Assembly: GCF_014205335.1 (NCBI RefSeq)
Contig: NZ_JACHNH010000001.1
Coordinates: 2,598,501 to 2,662,500 of the forward strand
Reading direction: 5' to 3'
DNA length: 64,000 nt
Source: Amorphoplanes digitatis
Lineage (GTDB): Bacteria > Actinomycetota > Actinomycetes > Mycobacteriales > Micromonosporaceae
Shown here: in pieces, positions 40,291 to 56,893 of the stretch
Numbering within the stretch: the first letter of the stretch is position 1
Layout of the letters: every line of letters starts with the position of its first letter
The notes under the pieces: model-generated
What the model saw: only the letters and a program-made list of their open reading frames with translations
Told to the model about the DNA's origin: nothing
Database searches by the model: none
Translations under genes and position numbers: made by a program

Positions 40291-40376
40291 CGCGTCTCCC
40301 TCGAACGGGTGCGCCCGCCCGGGCGCGCCGAACTGCGCCCGGCCCGGGGGCCGGCGGGCCCGCGTACCCTGTGCCG

Positions 40377-42341
40377 GTGACCGATCACCAGAAGCTGGCG
40401 AACTTCATCTGGTCGGTCGCCGACCTGTTGCGCGGCGACTACAAGCAGTCCGAGTACAGCCGGGTGATCCTGCCGCTGACCGTGCTGCGGCGCCTGGACT
40501 CGGTCCTGGAGCCGTCCAAGGACGCGGTCCTGGCGCGCTACGCGCAGCTGCGGGACGCCGGGGTCAAGAACATGGAGCCGGTGCTGCGCCGGGAGTCCGG
40601 CCGGAACTTCTACAACACCAGCGAGCTGACGTTCCGCACCGTCGTGAGCGATCCGAACCAGGTCGCCACGAACCTGCGGTCGTACATCGGCGGCTTCTCG
40701 CCCGGAGCGGTCGACGTCCTGGACAAGTACGGTTTCGACACGCAGATCTCCCGGCTGGAGGAGTCGGGCCTGATCTACCAGGTGGTCAGCAAGTTCGTCG
40801 AGATCGACCTGCGGCCGAGCGTGGTCAGCAACCATCGGATGGGCTACATCTTCGAGGAGCTCGTCCGCAAGTTCTCCGAGATCAGCAACGAGACCGCCGG
40901 CGAGCACTTCACCCCGCGCGAGGTCATCCGGCTGATGGTCAACCTGCTGCTAGCGCCCGACGAGGACGACCTGGTCACGCCCGGCATCGTCCGTAAGATC
41001 TACGATCCGGCGTGCGGCACCGGCGGCATGCTCAGCGAGGCGCAGGACCACATCGAGGCGCACAACGCCCACGCCACGGTCGAGGTGTACGGCCAGGAGC
41101 TCAACGGCGAGACGTACGCGATCTGCCGCTCCGACATGATGATGAAGGGCGGCGACCCCAACAAGATCGCGTTCGGCAACTCGTTCAGCCAGGACGGCCA
41201 CGAGGACGCGCGGTTCGACTACATGCTCGCCAACCCGCCGTTCGGCGTGGAGTGGAAGAAGGTCGAGAAGTTCGTCAAGGACGAGGCGGCGCGCGGGGAC
41301 GCGGGGCGCTTCGGCGCGGGCCTGCCCCGGATCAACGACGGGTCGCTGCTCTTCCTCCAGCACATGATCTCGAAGATGAAGCGGCCGGAGGACGGCGGCA
41401 GCCGCCTGGCGATCGTCTTCAACGGCTCGCCGCTGTTCACCGGCGCGGCCGGCTCCGGCGAGTCGGAGATCCGCCGGTGGATCCTGGAGAACGACCTGCT
41501 CGAAGGCATCGTCGCCCTGCCGGATCAGCTGTTCTACAACACCGGCATCTCGACGTACTTCTGGATTCTCACCAACCGCAAGTCGCCGCGGCACCGCGGC
41601 AAGGTCGTGCTGCTGGACGGCCGCGACCTCTGGGTCAAGATGCGCAAGAGCCTCGGCGACAAGCGCAAGATGCTCAACGACGACCACATCGCGACGCTTA
41701 CGCGCGACTACGTCGACGCGCTCGCCGTCGCCGGCGACCCGGATCATCCGCGCAACGCCACCGTGAAGGTCTTCGAGGCCTCCGACTTCGGCTACTGGCG
41801 GATCACCGTCGAGCGCCCGCTGCGCCTGCGCTTCGAGATCACCGAAGCGACGGTCGCGCTGCTCGCCGAGGCAAGGGCCGTCATCCGGTACGACGAGAGC
41901 GAGGCGCTGCTGGCCGCGATGAAGTCGATGATCGGCACGACGGCGGGCAGCCGATCGGAGTTCGCGGCGAAGCTTGCCGAACTGGGGAGACTGCCGGCGC
42001 CCGTGGAGAAGTCCGTGTGGGAGGCGTCCTCGGTGAGCGACCCGGAGGGCGAGGTGCAGACCAACCGCGCGGGCGGCCCGCTGCCGGACGCCGAGCTGCG
42101 CGACTACGAGAACGTCCCGCTGAGCGAGGACATCCACGACTACCTGGCGCGGGAGGTCCTCCCGCACGTGCCGGAGGCCTGGATCGACGAGTCCAAGACG
42201 AAGACCGGTTACGAGATCCCGTTCACCCGGCACTTCCACGTCTACCAGGCGCCGCGCCCGCTTTCGGAGATCGACTCGGAGATCAGGGCGCTGGAGGCGC
42301 AGATCCGGGACCTTCTCGGCGAGGTGACCGGTGAGGCTTAA
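40377..42341 (+). CDS. hsdM: Type I restriction-modification DNA methyltransferase subunit HsdM
   Basis: 654 aa. N-terminal four-helix domain (LANFIWSVADLLRGDYKQSE), then ETAGEHFTPREVIRLMVNLL, the SAM-binding IYDPACGTGGMLSEA and the catalytic FDYMLANPPFGVEWK (NPPF, N6-adenine type). Works with HsdS to methylate and with HsdR to restrict. I chose GTG 40377 because a -10-like TACCCT lies 7 nt before it (leaderless); GTG 40371 is the alternative. hsdS starts inside its last codons. Confidence 0.95.
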   Translation: MTDHQKLANFIWSVADLLRGDYKQSEYSRVILPLTVLRRLDSVLEPSKDAVLARYAQLRDAGVKNMEPVLRRESGRNFYNTSELTFRTVVSDPNQVATNLRSYIGGFSPGAVDVLDKYGFDTQISRLEESGLIYQVVSKFVEIDLRPSVVSNHRMGYIFEELVRKFSEISNETAGEHFTPREVIRLMVNLLLAPDEDDLVTPGIVRKIYDPACGTGGMLSEAQDHIEAHNAHATVEVYGQELNGETYAICRSDMMMKGGDPNKIAFGNSFSQDGHEDARFDYMLANPPFGVEWKKVEKFVKDEAARGDAGRFGAGLPRINDGSLLFLQHMISKMKRPEDGGSRLAIVFNGSPLFTGAAGSGESEIRRWILENDLLEGIVALPDQLFYNTGISTYFWILTNRKSPRHRGKVVLLDGRDLWVKMRKSLGDKRKMLNDDHIATLTRDYVDALAVAGDPDHPRNATVKVFEASDFGYWRITVERPLRLRFEITEATVALLAEARAVIRYDESEALLAAMKSMIGTTAGSRSEFAAKLAELGRLPAPVEKSVWEASSVSDPEGEVQTNRAGGPLPDAELRDYENVPLSEDIHDYLAREVLPHVPEAWIDESKTKTGYEIPFTRHFHVYQAPRPLSEIDSEIRALEAQIRDLLGEVTGEA

Positions 42342-43551
42342 GGACGTCGTACACATCAACCGCCGGACGCTCCAGGAGACCACGTCCCCGGAGTACGGCT
42401 TCCACTACATCGACATCTCGTCGGTCGACGGGCTGGGCGACATCGTCGTCCCCGAGGCGAGCACGGCGTTCGGCGCCGCGCCGTCGCGGGCGCGCCGGCT
42501 GGCGCCGGCGGGTGCGACCGTCGTCTCCACCGTCCGGACCTACCTGCGGGCGATCGGCCGGGTGCCGCGCTCGGAGCGGCCCCTGGTCTTCTCCACCGGT
42601 TTCGCGGTGATCGAGGCGGGGCCGCGGGCGGATCCCGGTTTCCTCTACTACCTCTGCCGCTCGGAACCCTTCGTGCAGCACGTCGTGGCCAGGTCGGTGG
42701 GCGTCAGCTATCCGGCGGTGAACCCGGGCGACATCGGCGACTTCCCGGTCGACCTCCCGCCGGTCGAGGAGCAGCGGCGCATCGCGGAGTACCTCGACGC
42801 GGAGCTGGCCCGCGCCGGCGAGCTGCGCGACCTGAAGGAGCGGCAGGCAGGCCTGCTGGCCGAGCGCGCCGAGACGGTCCTCGCGGAGAAGGTCTCGGGA
42901 CTCTTCGACGAGCACGGCTCCATCTCGATGCGGTACCTGTGGCGCGGCATCGAGCAGGGCTGGAGTCCACAGTGCGAGGACGCGCAGGCGGACCCCGACG
43001 AGTGGGCGGTGCTGCGCACCAGCGCGGTCAGCGGCGGCGTCTTCGATCCACTCGCGCACAAGCGCCTGCCGGCCGACGTCGGGCCCGACCTGAGGTACCT
43101 GATCCGCGACGGCGACCTGCTGCTGACCCGCGGCAGCGGATCGCCCGCCTTCGTGGGTGTCGCGGCGGTCGCGAGAACCGGTGGGCGGCGGCTGCTGCTG
43201 AGCGATCTGCTGTACCGGGTCCGCCTGCCGGAGAGCTGGCCGGGCGCGCTCCTGGCGCAGGTCTGGGGCAGCCGCCCGGTGCGTGACCAGATCGCCCTGC
43301 TGCTGCGTGGCCAGTCCGGCCAGACGATCAAGCTGCGCGGTCAGGACATCGGCGAGGTCGTCGTGCCGCGGGTGCCCGCCGACTCGCGGCCGCGGCTGGC
43401 CGCCGAGCTCGAGGAGATCCGTGCCGTGCACGCGAGCGCCGCGGCGAGGATCGGCGACGGCCTCGACCTGATGGCGGAGCGGCGGCAGGCGCTGATCACG
43501 GCGGCGGTCACCGGCCGGCTGGATGTGACCACCGCGCGGGGGGCGAGCTGA
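42331..43551 (+). CDS. hsdS: Type I restriction-modification specificity subunit HsdS
   Basis: 406 aa with two target-recognition domains and two conserved helices. The first TRD begins VRLKDVVHINRRTL and ends VSYPAVNPGDIGDFPVDLPP followed by VEEQRRIAEYLDAELARAGE. The second ends GQTIKLRGQDIGEVVVPRVP with a coiled-coil helix at the C-terminus (MAERRQALITAAVTGRLDV). Determines the bipartite recognition sequence. GTG start overlaps hsdM by 11 bp. Confidence 0.92.
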   Translation: MRLKDVVHINRRTLQETTSPEYGFHYIDISSVDGLGDIVVPEASTAFGAAPSRARRLAPAGATVVSTVRTYLRAIGRVPRSERPLVFSTGFAVIEAGPRADPGFLYYLCRSEPFVQHVVARSVGVSYPAVNPGDIGDFPVDLPPVEEQRRIAEYLDAELARAGELRDLKERQAGLLAERAETVLAEKVSGLFDEHGSISMRYLWRGIEQGWSPQCEDAQADPDEWAVLRTSAVSGGVFDPLAHKRLPADVGPDLRYLIRDGDLLLTRGSGSPAFVGVAAVARTGGRRLLLSDLLYRVRLPESWPGALLAQVWGSRPVRDQIALLLRGQSGQTIKLRGQDIGEVVVPRVPADSRPRLAAELEEIRAVHASAAARIGDGLDLMAERRQALITAAVTGRLDVTTARGAS

Positions 43552-43552
43552 C

Positions 43553-46540
43553 GTGAGCGTGCACGAGGAGGCCACGTTCGAGGCGGCGATCGAGCGATCG
43601 CTGCTCGGCTCGGGATGGCTGCGCGGCAGCTCGGGAAACTACGACCGGCGGCTGGGGCTGGACACCTCGGAGCTGTTCGCGTTCCTCGAGGCGACCCAGC
43701 ACGACGCCTGGTCGAAGCTCACCGCGTACCACGGCAACAGCGAGGCGGAGACGAGGCGGCACTTCCAGGAGTACCTGGCCCGGCAGATCGACGAGCGCGG
43801 CCCGCTCGACGTGCTCCGGCGCGGCGTCAAGGACAAGGGCATCCGGTTCCGGCTTGCCTACTTCAGGCCGGCGCACTCGATCACCGACGACGGATGGCGG
43901 CTGTACCGCGCGAACCGGCTCAGCGTGACCCGGCAGCTGTACTTCTCCGAGCGCGACACGAAGAGCCTCGATCTCGCCCTGTTCGTCAACGGGATACCGT
44001 TCGCGACGGCGGAGCTCAAGAACCCGCTCACGCGGCAGACCGTCGAGAACGCCAAGGAGCAGTACCGCAGCGACCGGGATCCGAAGGAGCTGCTGTTCTC
44101 CCGGCGTACCCTCGTGCATTTCGCCGTTGATCCTGATCTGGTCTTTGTGACCACGAAGCTGGCGGGAGACAACACCCGGTTCCTGCCGTTCAACATCGGG
44201 TCCGAGGGGCCCGGCGTGTCGGGCGGCGCGGGTAATCCGGCGGCGCCGGGTTACCGGACCGCCTACCTGTGGGAGCAGATCTGGCACCCGGACACCTGGA
44301 TGGACCTGGTCCGGCGGTTCCTGCACACGGACAAGGAGTCCCGGGCGCTGATCTTCCCGCGTTACCACCAGTGGCACGCGGTCACCACGCTCGCCGATCA
44401 CGCCGCCGCGCACGGCTCCGGCGAGAACTATCTGGTCATGCACTCGGCCGGGTCCGGCAAGTCGAACACCATCGCCTGGCTCGCGCACCGGCTGTCCAGC
44501 CTGCACAACACGGCGAACGAGGCCGTCTTCGACAAGGTCATCATCATCACCGACCGGGTGGTGCTGGACCGGCAGCTACAGGACACGGTGTTCCAGTTCG
44601 AGCATGTGCCGGGCGTGGTGCAGCGCATCGACAAGGATTCCAACCAGCTCGCGGCCGCGCTCGGCGGGGAGACCGCCAAGGTCGTCATCAGCACGATGCA
44701 GAAGTTCGGCTTCATCCTGGAGAAGGTCGACAATCTGCGCGGCCGGCGGTTCGCGGTGATCGTGGACGAGGCGCACTCGTCGCAGTCGGGCGACAACGCG
44801 ACCGCGCTGAAGAAGGTGCTGCTGCGCAAGGGCAGCGACGACATCGACGACGACGGCGACCCGCTCACCGCGTCGGCGCTGGCGCGCGGCCGGCACGGGA
44901 CGCTGTCCTACTTCGCGTTCACCGCGACGCCGAAGCCGAAGACCCTCGAACTGTTCGGGACGCCGGGCGCGGACGGGAACATGCACCCGTTCCACACCTA
45001 CTCGATGCGGCAGGCGATCGAGGAGGGCTTCATCCTCGACGTGCTGCGGCAGTACGTGACCTACAAGTCGTACTGGAAGCTGGCCAACCAGAACCCCGAC
45101 GATCCGGAGGTGGACCCGGGGCAGACGGCGTCGCGGCTGGCCCGGTTCGCGGTGCTGCACCCGACGATGATGGCGCAGAAGGCGGAGATCATCGTCGAGC
45201 ACTTCCGCCGGCACACCGCCCCGCGCCTCGGCGGCCGGGCCAAGGCCATGGCGGTGACCGGGTCGCGGGAGGCCGCGGTCCGGCTCTACACCGCGATCCG
45301 GAAATACATCGAGACCAACGGGTACGCCGGATGCGCACCACTCGTCGCGTTCTCCGGCGAACTGGAGGTCGACGGTGCCGAGGTGACCGAGGCCCGGCTG
45401 AACGGGTTCGGCGAGAGCGAGCTGCCGGAGCGGTTCGGCTACACCGCCGCCGATGATCGGCACGCCGGCCAGGAGTACAAGATCCTGGTGGTGGCGGAGA
45501 AGTACCAGACCGGCTTCGACCAGCCGCTGCTCACCACCATGTACGTGGACAAGCCGCTCAAGGGCGTCGCCGCCGTGCAGACCCTGTCCCGGCTCAACCG
45601 CACCCACCCGCTCAAGACGCAGGGCGACGTGTTCGTGCTTGACTTCGTCAACGAGGCCGGCGACATCACCGAGCAGTTCAAGCCGTACTTCGAGACCGCC
45701 GCGACGGTACCGACCGACCCGAACCTGCTGTACACCGCCGAGCACGCGGTCACCGAGCACGCGCTGCTTGTGGAATCCGAGATGCAGGCGTACGTCGAGG
45801 CTCTGCTCGAAGCCGAAGGCAAGGCGAAGGACGACGCCGCGCTGCAGAAGGCGCACGCGGCGCTCTACCGCTTCACCGACCCGGCGCGGGACCGCTACGT
45901 CGCCCTGGCCGCCGACGATCCCGAGGCCGCCGACGGCTTCCGCGCCGCGCTGCGCGACTACACCCGGATGTACGCCTTCCTCGCCCAGGTGGTGCCGTAC
46001 CAGGACGAGGGCCTGGAACGGCTCTACCTGTACGGGCGCGCGCTGCTCAACCGGCTGCCGCGCCGCAGCGACCCGTCCGTCGACATCGGCGAGGTGCAGC
46101 TGACCCACCTGCGGGTCAGCAAGACCGGGGAGCACGACGCCTCGCTGGAGGCCGAGGGCGAGCACCTGCTGCCCGGCTTCACCGGCGGCGGCGCCGGCCC
46201 GCAGCACGACCCGGGCAGGATGGCGCTGTCCGAGCTGATCGAGGAGCTCAACGACCGGTTCGGCCTGGGCCTCGGCGAGGCCGACAAGATCTGGTACGAG
46301 CAGCAGATCATCGCGATGACCGAGGACGAGACGATGGAGGCGGCCGCGCTCGTCAACGACGAGGACAACTTCGGCGTCGTCTTCGACCGCCGCATCGAGT
46401 CGGTCATCCTGTCCCGCCACGACGACAACGGCAAGCTGATGCAGCGCTACCTCGACGACGACCTGTTGCGGGAGCGCATGAACCAGCTGGGCCGAAGCCA
46501 GGCGTACCGCCTGATCCGCCGCCGCCACGGCCTCACCTGA
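43553..46540 (+). CDS. hsdR: Type I restriction enzyme motor/nuclease subunit HsdR
   Basis: 995 aa. N-terminal nuclease region with ATAELKNPLTRQTVENAKEQ (E-x-K-like). Motor motifs follow: HSAGSGKSNTIAWLAH (Walker A), VIVDEAHSSQSG (DEAH) and YFAFTATPKP (SAT-like). The QTLSRLNRTHPLKTQGDVFV helicase motif VI region completes it. ATP-dependent DNA translocation and cleavage. GTG start one base after the hsdS stop, so all three hsd genes form one operon with no frameshift visible. Confidence 0.95.
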   Translation: MSVHEEATFEAAIERSLLGSGWLRGSSGNYDRRLGLDTSELFAFLEATQHDAWSKLTAYHGNSEAETRRHFQEYLARQIDERGPLDVLRRGVKDKGIRFRLAYFRPAHSITDDGWRLYRANRLSVTRQLYFSERDTKSLDLALFVNGIPFATAELKNPLTRQTVENAKEQYRSDRDPKELLFSRRTLVHFAVDPDLVFVTTKLAGDNTRFLPFNIGSEGPGVSGGAGNPAAPGYRTAYLWEQIWHPDTWMDLVRRFLHTDKESRALIFPRYHQWHAVTTLADHAAAHGSGENYLVMHSAGSGKSNTIAWLAHRLSSLHNTANEAVFDKVIIITDRVVLDRQLQDTVFQFEHVPGVVQRIDKDSNQLAAALGGETAKVVISTMQKFGFILEKVDNLRGRRFAVIVDEAHSSQSGDNATALKKVLLRKGSDDIDDDGDPLTASALARGRHGTLSYFAFTATPKPKTLELFGTPGADGNMHPFHTYSMRQAIEEGFILDVLRQYVTYKSYWKLANQNPDDPEVDPGQTASRLARFAVLHPTMMAQKAEIIVEHFRRHTAPRLGGRAKAMAVTGSREAAVRLYTAIRKYIETNGYAGCAPLVAFSGELEVDGAEVTEARLNGFGESELPERFGYTAADDRHAGQEYKILVVAEKYQTGFDQPLLTTMYVDKPLKGVAAVQTLSRLNRTHPLKTQGDVFVLDFVNEAGDITEQFKPYFETAATVPTDPNLLYTAEHAVTEHALLVESEMQAYVEALLEAEGKAKDDAALQKAHAALYRFTDPARDRYVALAADDPEAADGFRAALRDYTRMYAFLAQVVPYQDEGLERLYLYGRALLNRLPRRSDPSVDIGEVQLTHLRVSKTGEHDASLEAEGEHLLPGFTGGGAGPQHDPGRMALSELIEELNDRFGLGLGEADKIWYEQQIIAMTEDETMEAAALVNDEDNFGVVFDRRIESVILSRHDDNGKLMQRYLDDDLLRERMNQLGRSQAYRLIRRRHGLT

Positions 46541-46611
46541 CGCCGCCTGAGTATTCTCGGCCGAGGAATCATCGATGACAGGATGCCCGATAACCCAAAA
46601 AGGAACTACTT

Positions 46612-48659
46612 GTGTCGACGCCTTCTCGGGATGACCGGCAGATCAACATCATTCGCACATGTCTTCTTCGAGACTTCGAGCCTTTCCTTGACGCGACTGT
46701 CTTTAGACATCCCGACCCGGCCCAGGTGACTGCGAACCTCGCCACCCGCTCATTGGCGGCGCTCATAGCGCGCGATCGTGTCGACAGCGATTCAGAGCGG
46801 GCGGCTTCGATGCTGACCGATGGCGGCCAGGACTTCGGGATCGACGCCATAGCGATCGGTACCGGAGCGCCGCGATCGATCAGCGGACGTATGACCGCTT
46901 CAACGCGAAACTGCTAGGACATACCGCTCAGTTGGAGGCGGTATGGTCGAGCCCGCAGCTCAAGGTGACCCTCGTGATGGTGCTGATGCGGCGCGACGCG
47001 GTGCATGACAACGTCAAGGCGAGACTGGACGAGGTCTGCGGCGAGTTCAACGCCCACGGCGCCTATCTCGACTACGAGTTTCTCTACCTTCCGGATATCT
47101 GGGGCCTGATCAGCAAGGTCGCTACGCCCGACCCGATCGATCTGCCGGTGGCCCTCACCAAGTGGCTCGACGTCAGCACGCCGATGCGGGCGATCAACGG
47201 CGTCGTCGGTGTCGCCGACGTCGGTGAGTGGTACGACAGGCACGGCGATCTGTTGTTTTTGAAGAACATCCGAGAGTCGCTCGGGGTGACACAGGTCAAT
47301 GCCGACATCGAGCGGACTCTCCTCGAGGATCCGTACAGCTTTTGGTACCGAAACAACGGGATCACGATGCTGTGCGACTCGTTCTCTGTTACGCCGATCA
47401 GCCGAGGTGCGCCGTACGGCGCGGCCACGGTCACGGTCCGCAACGCGAGCATCATCAACGGGGCGCAGACGGTGGCGTCGATTGCTTCGGCGATGCGGTC
47501 GGATGGTGTGACGGCGGGGCAGGCGACGGTCAGCGTCCGGATCATCGAGAGCAGCCAGCCCGAGACGAGCATCGAAATCACGAAATCGACAAACACGCAG
47601 AACCACATCGAACGCCGCGATTTTGTTGCCCTGGACCCGGTGCAGATCGACATTCGCGAGGACTTCCGGCTCACGCTGGGCCTGACCTACGCTATCCGGC
47701 GCAGCGAATTTGAGCCGTCGCCGGAGAGCGGCTGCACGGTACGCGAGGCCGCCATAGCGTTGGCCTGCGCGCACGCGAGCTCCGATCTGGCGGTACGAGT
47801 GCGCCACAACGAGGACCTGCTCTGGGAGGAGGGTTCTGCCGGCGCTTACTCCCGGCTGTTCGGCGAGCAGCCGAGCGCGGTGCAGATCTGGCGCTCGGTG
47901 CTGTTACTTCGAGAGGTTCGCGACTGCCTACATAAGATCACCGGGAAGTACGAGGGGCGTGCGGCCGCCATCGCCGAACAGTCCACGCTTGTCGTTGCCC
48001 ATATCGTCTTCCAACAGCTTGGGCGGGAAGGCGTAGATGATTCGGAGGTCGACTGGAGATCGGTCCTGGACCAGGTGCCCGCCCTGACCGAACGGGTTAT
48101 CCAGTGGCTGATCTGGGACGTCGACCACAGCTACGGCAAGAACTCCTTCGTCACCGGAACTTTCGCGTCCGCAGAGCGGGTCAGATCGATGGTGCCGAGG
48201 GTGGCGCAGGCACTTGAGTCGGCAACGGTGCCCGACCTGGCCCCTGAATATCGCATGATTCCGCGCCAACGAAGTACGCGCCGACCCAACTCTGTCGGAC
48301 TCATCGTGGACTCCGGACGCATCAAGGACGGCACGCCGTTGACGTTCCGACCCAGGACCGAGCCCGAGCGGCTCGCGCTGGAGAAGTGGCTTGCCGAGGA
48401 TCCACGGCGTGGGGTGGTCACGTGGGTCAATACGCGGGGTAAACCGTTCGTGTGGTCGTTCGACGGTAAGCGGTATTCGCCGAGCGGATTGGTGATGAAG
48501 ATGTACGCCCTGGCCGAGTGGGCCGGCGCGCCGGTGGCCGTGCAAGGACCCGCCCGCTGGTACGTGCGGAGCGAAGGCAACCTGGTGCGGATCGCCGGTC
48601 TACTGGCACAGCAGGCCGAGGATACGGATCTCGATGAGGGGACGGGCGGCTCCGACTAG
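46612..48659 (+). pseudogene. AIPR-family abortive-infection protein, frameshifted
   Basis: GTG 46612 has AAGGAA 7 nt upstream. The first frame encodes RDDRQINIIRTCLLRDFEPF ... GGQDFGIDAIAIGTGAP and stops at 46917. The family continues in another frame with RTYDRFNAKLLGHTAQLEAV, then SFWYRNNGITMLCDSFSV and NASIINGAQTVASIASAM, the signature of AIPR (abortive infection phage resistance) proteins, to 48659. Between GIDAIAI and the second frame some residues expected in AIPR N-domains appear missing, so there may be a small deletion plus frameshift near 46850-46890. The large 3' part could still be expressed from an internal start. Adjacent to the type I system. Confidence 0.75.
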
Positions 48660-48668
48660 GTCTTTGGC

Positions 48669-48706
48669 GGGCGCGTACCGGAAGGGTCTCCATCCGGCAC
48701 GCGCCC
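48669..48706. terminator. Bidirectional terminator-like hairpin
   Basis: GGGCGCGT-A-CCGG, 12-nt loop, CCGG-C-ACGCGCCC: a 12-bp stem with one A-C mismatch between the convergent AIPR and SGNH-ricin genes. No T run, as usual in actinomycetes. Confidence 0.7.
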
Positions 48707-48735
48707 GAGGCGCCGCAGCATCTTTCAAGCTTCTG

Positions 48736-52449
<3,714 letters not shown>

Positions 52450-52466
52450 TTACGCGGGGGAGAGCG

Positions 52467-55367
<2,901 letters not shown>

Positions 55368-55407
55368 TCACGGTGAGCCCGGTGTTCTGACCTTGATCAA
55401 ACACAAT

Positions 55408-55457
55408 GAGACATCGACAATCAAAGATGAACACCATCGAAATGTCAACGTTCCCAG
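55408..55457 (-). repeat. Promoter/operator block, inverted copy A
   Basis: Minus strand: CTGGGAACGTTGACA (operator) overlapping -35 TTGACA (55443-55448), 17-nt spacer, -10 TTTGAT (55420-55425), then the shared GTTCATCTTTGATTG and CGATGTCTC. It points toward GH59. An inverted copy lies at 56718-56768 on the other side of lacI, differing at a handful of spacer positions plus one indel. Confidence 0.85.
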
Positions 55458-55609
55458 AACGATCTCGAGCACGGCGGGTCTGGGAGGGTGGGGGCCGGAA
55501 GTCGGCATAGGACTCGGTGTCGAGCGGACTCTGCAAACGTAGTCAGAAAACGTCATCGGCTACTCTGGCCAGGTCAAAGGCCAGTGGCCGGCGTCGATTT
55601 TGTGAGCGT

Positions 55610-55624
55610 TATCAACGTTCGACG
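55610..55624 (+). promoter_or_regulatory. LacI operator upstream of its own gene
   Basis: TATCAACGTTCGACG, sharing the CAACGTT core with the operators of copies A and B, 15 bp before the lacI start. Predicts autoregulation. Confidence 0.6.
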
Positions 55625-55638
55625 ATGAGGGAGATCGT

Positions 55639-56649
55639 GTGCCACCGCGGCAACCCACGATGCATGACGTCGCGAAGGCCGCCGGGGTCAGCACCTCCAC
55701 CGTCTCGCGCGTGATCAACAACGGGCGCTACATCCGGCCCGAGACCCGCCTGGTCGTCGAGCGGGCGATCGCGGAGCTGGGCTTCCATCGCAACGAGGTC
55801 GCCCGGACGCTCCGGCCCGGCCAGACCGCCAACACGATCGCGCTGGTCATCGAGGATCCCGGAAATCCGTTCTGGTCCGCCATCACCCGCGGCGCCGAGG
55901 AGACGGCCCGGCGCAACCAGCACATGCTTGTCGTCGGCAGCACCGGGCAGGACTTCCACCGCGAGCGCGACCTGCTGCGCGACCTGGTCAGCCGCCGGGT
56001 GGACGGCCTGCTCGTGGTGCCGACCGCGCACGACCACCGCGACCTGCACACCGAGCTGAGCCGGCGGGCGCCGATGGTCTTCATCGACCGGGTGCCGGCC
56101 GGGGTGCCCGCCGACTCGGTCGTGCTGGACAACGTCGGCGGCGCCCGCCGCGCCGTCGAATACCTGCTGACCACGGGTCACCGCCGGATCGGCTACATCG
56201 GCGGCGATCCGGCCGTGAGCACCGGCTCCGCCCGGCTCGCCGGCTACCGGTCGGCGCTCGCCGACGCCGGGCTGAGCTACGACCCGGGCCTGGTCAGCCT
56301 GGGCCACCACACCGTCGAGGCCGCGACGACGGTCGCCATGTCGCTGCTGAACCGCGCCGACCCGGCCGACGCGATCTTCGCGGACAACAACCGGATCTGC
56401 GTCGGCGTGCTGCACGGCACCGACCGGCACGACCGCGACATCGCGGTGGCCGGCTTCGACGACGTCGAGCTGGTCGACCTGCTGCCGAGGTCGGTCGCCC
56501 TGATCACCTACGACGCGGTCGAGATCGGCCGGCGCGCCGCGGAGCTGCTCTTCGCCCGCATCGACGGCGGCACTGACGAGTACAAGCAGCTCGTCATGCC
56601 CACCGAGCTGGTGCTCCGCGGCCGCTTCGGCCTGCGTCGACCGCTTTAG
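55639..56649 (+). CDS. LacI-family transcriptional regulator
   Basis: 336 aa. HTH MHDVAKAAGVSTSTVSRVIN followed by the hinge region (HRNEVARTLRPGQTANTIAL) and a periplasmic-binding-like domain (LVIEDPGNPFWSAITRGAEE, VDGLLVVPTAHDHRDLHTEL, GFDDVELVDLLPRSVALITY). Represses until a sugar ligand binds. GTG 55639 follows AGGGAG. Flanked by inverted promoter blocks and four AACGTT-core operators, so it controls both the GH59-GH97-SGNH and GH76-GH13 operons and itself. Confidence 0.93.
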   Translation: MPPRQPTMHDVAKAAGVSTSTVSRVINNGRYIRPETRLVVERAIAELGFHRNEVARTLRPGQTANTIALVIEDPGNPFWSAITRGAEETARRNQHMLVVGSTGQDFHRERDLLRDLVSRRVDGLLVVPTAHDHRDLHTELSRRAPMVFIDRVPAGVPADSVVLDNVGGARRAVEYLLTTGHRRIGYIGGDPAVSTGSARLAGYRSALADAGLSYDPGLVSLGHHTVEAATTVAMSLLNRADPADAIFADNNRICVGVLHGTDRHDRDIAVAGFDDVELVDLLPRSVALITYDAVEIGRRAAELLFARIDGGTDEYKQLVMPTELVLRGRFGLRRPL

Positions 56650-56657
56650 AAAGATTT

Positions 56658-56672
56658 ATCGTTAAAAACGAT
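56658..56672. terminator. Small hairpin after lacI
   Basis: ATCGTT-AAA-AACGAT, a 6-bp stem with 3-nt loop 8 bp after the lacI stop, in an A/T-rich stretch. Could be a weak terminator or another operator-like element. Confidence 0.3.
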
Positions 56673-56695
56673 GATTGGCCAGATTGCCGGAAAGA

Positions 56696-56710
56696 TGACA
56701 ACGTTCATAT
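56696..56710 (+). promoter_or_regulatory. Additional LacI operator-like site
   Basis: TGACAACGTTCATAT with the same AACGTT core; its right end forms the palindrome TTCATATGAA. Directly upstream of copy B, so two sites flank the GH76 promoter. Confidence 0.45.
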
Positions 56711-56717
56711 GAATGTC

Positions 56718-56768
56718 CTGGGAACGTTGACATAGACGTAGCCGTTCATCTTTGATTGCCGATGTCTC
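56718..56768 (+). repeat. Promoter/operator block, inverted copy B
   Basis: CTGGGAACGTTGACA with -35 TTGACA (56727-56732), 18-nt spacer, -10 TTTGAT (56751-56756), then CGATGTCTC. Mirror image of copy A, pointing toward GH76. The 5' leader to the ATG at 56894 is about 130 nt. Confidence 0.85.
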
Positions 56769-56893
56769 GGCTTTTCGGCCAGATGTTCACTTCTTGCGGA
56801 CTGGCGTCGTTGCCCTTGCAGCGACGTCTGTCCGGCGCGTGCGGATCTCCCCGGCATCCCCGCGCCTTCCCCCACATCCCCGAAGGAAGCCTC

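Noticed and set aside
46569..46850. Minus-strand small frame overlapping the AIPR start
   Set aside because: Shadow of the AIPR N-terminal frame, no ribosome site, no motif.
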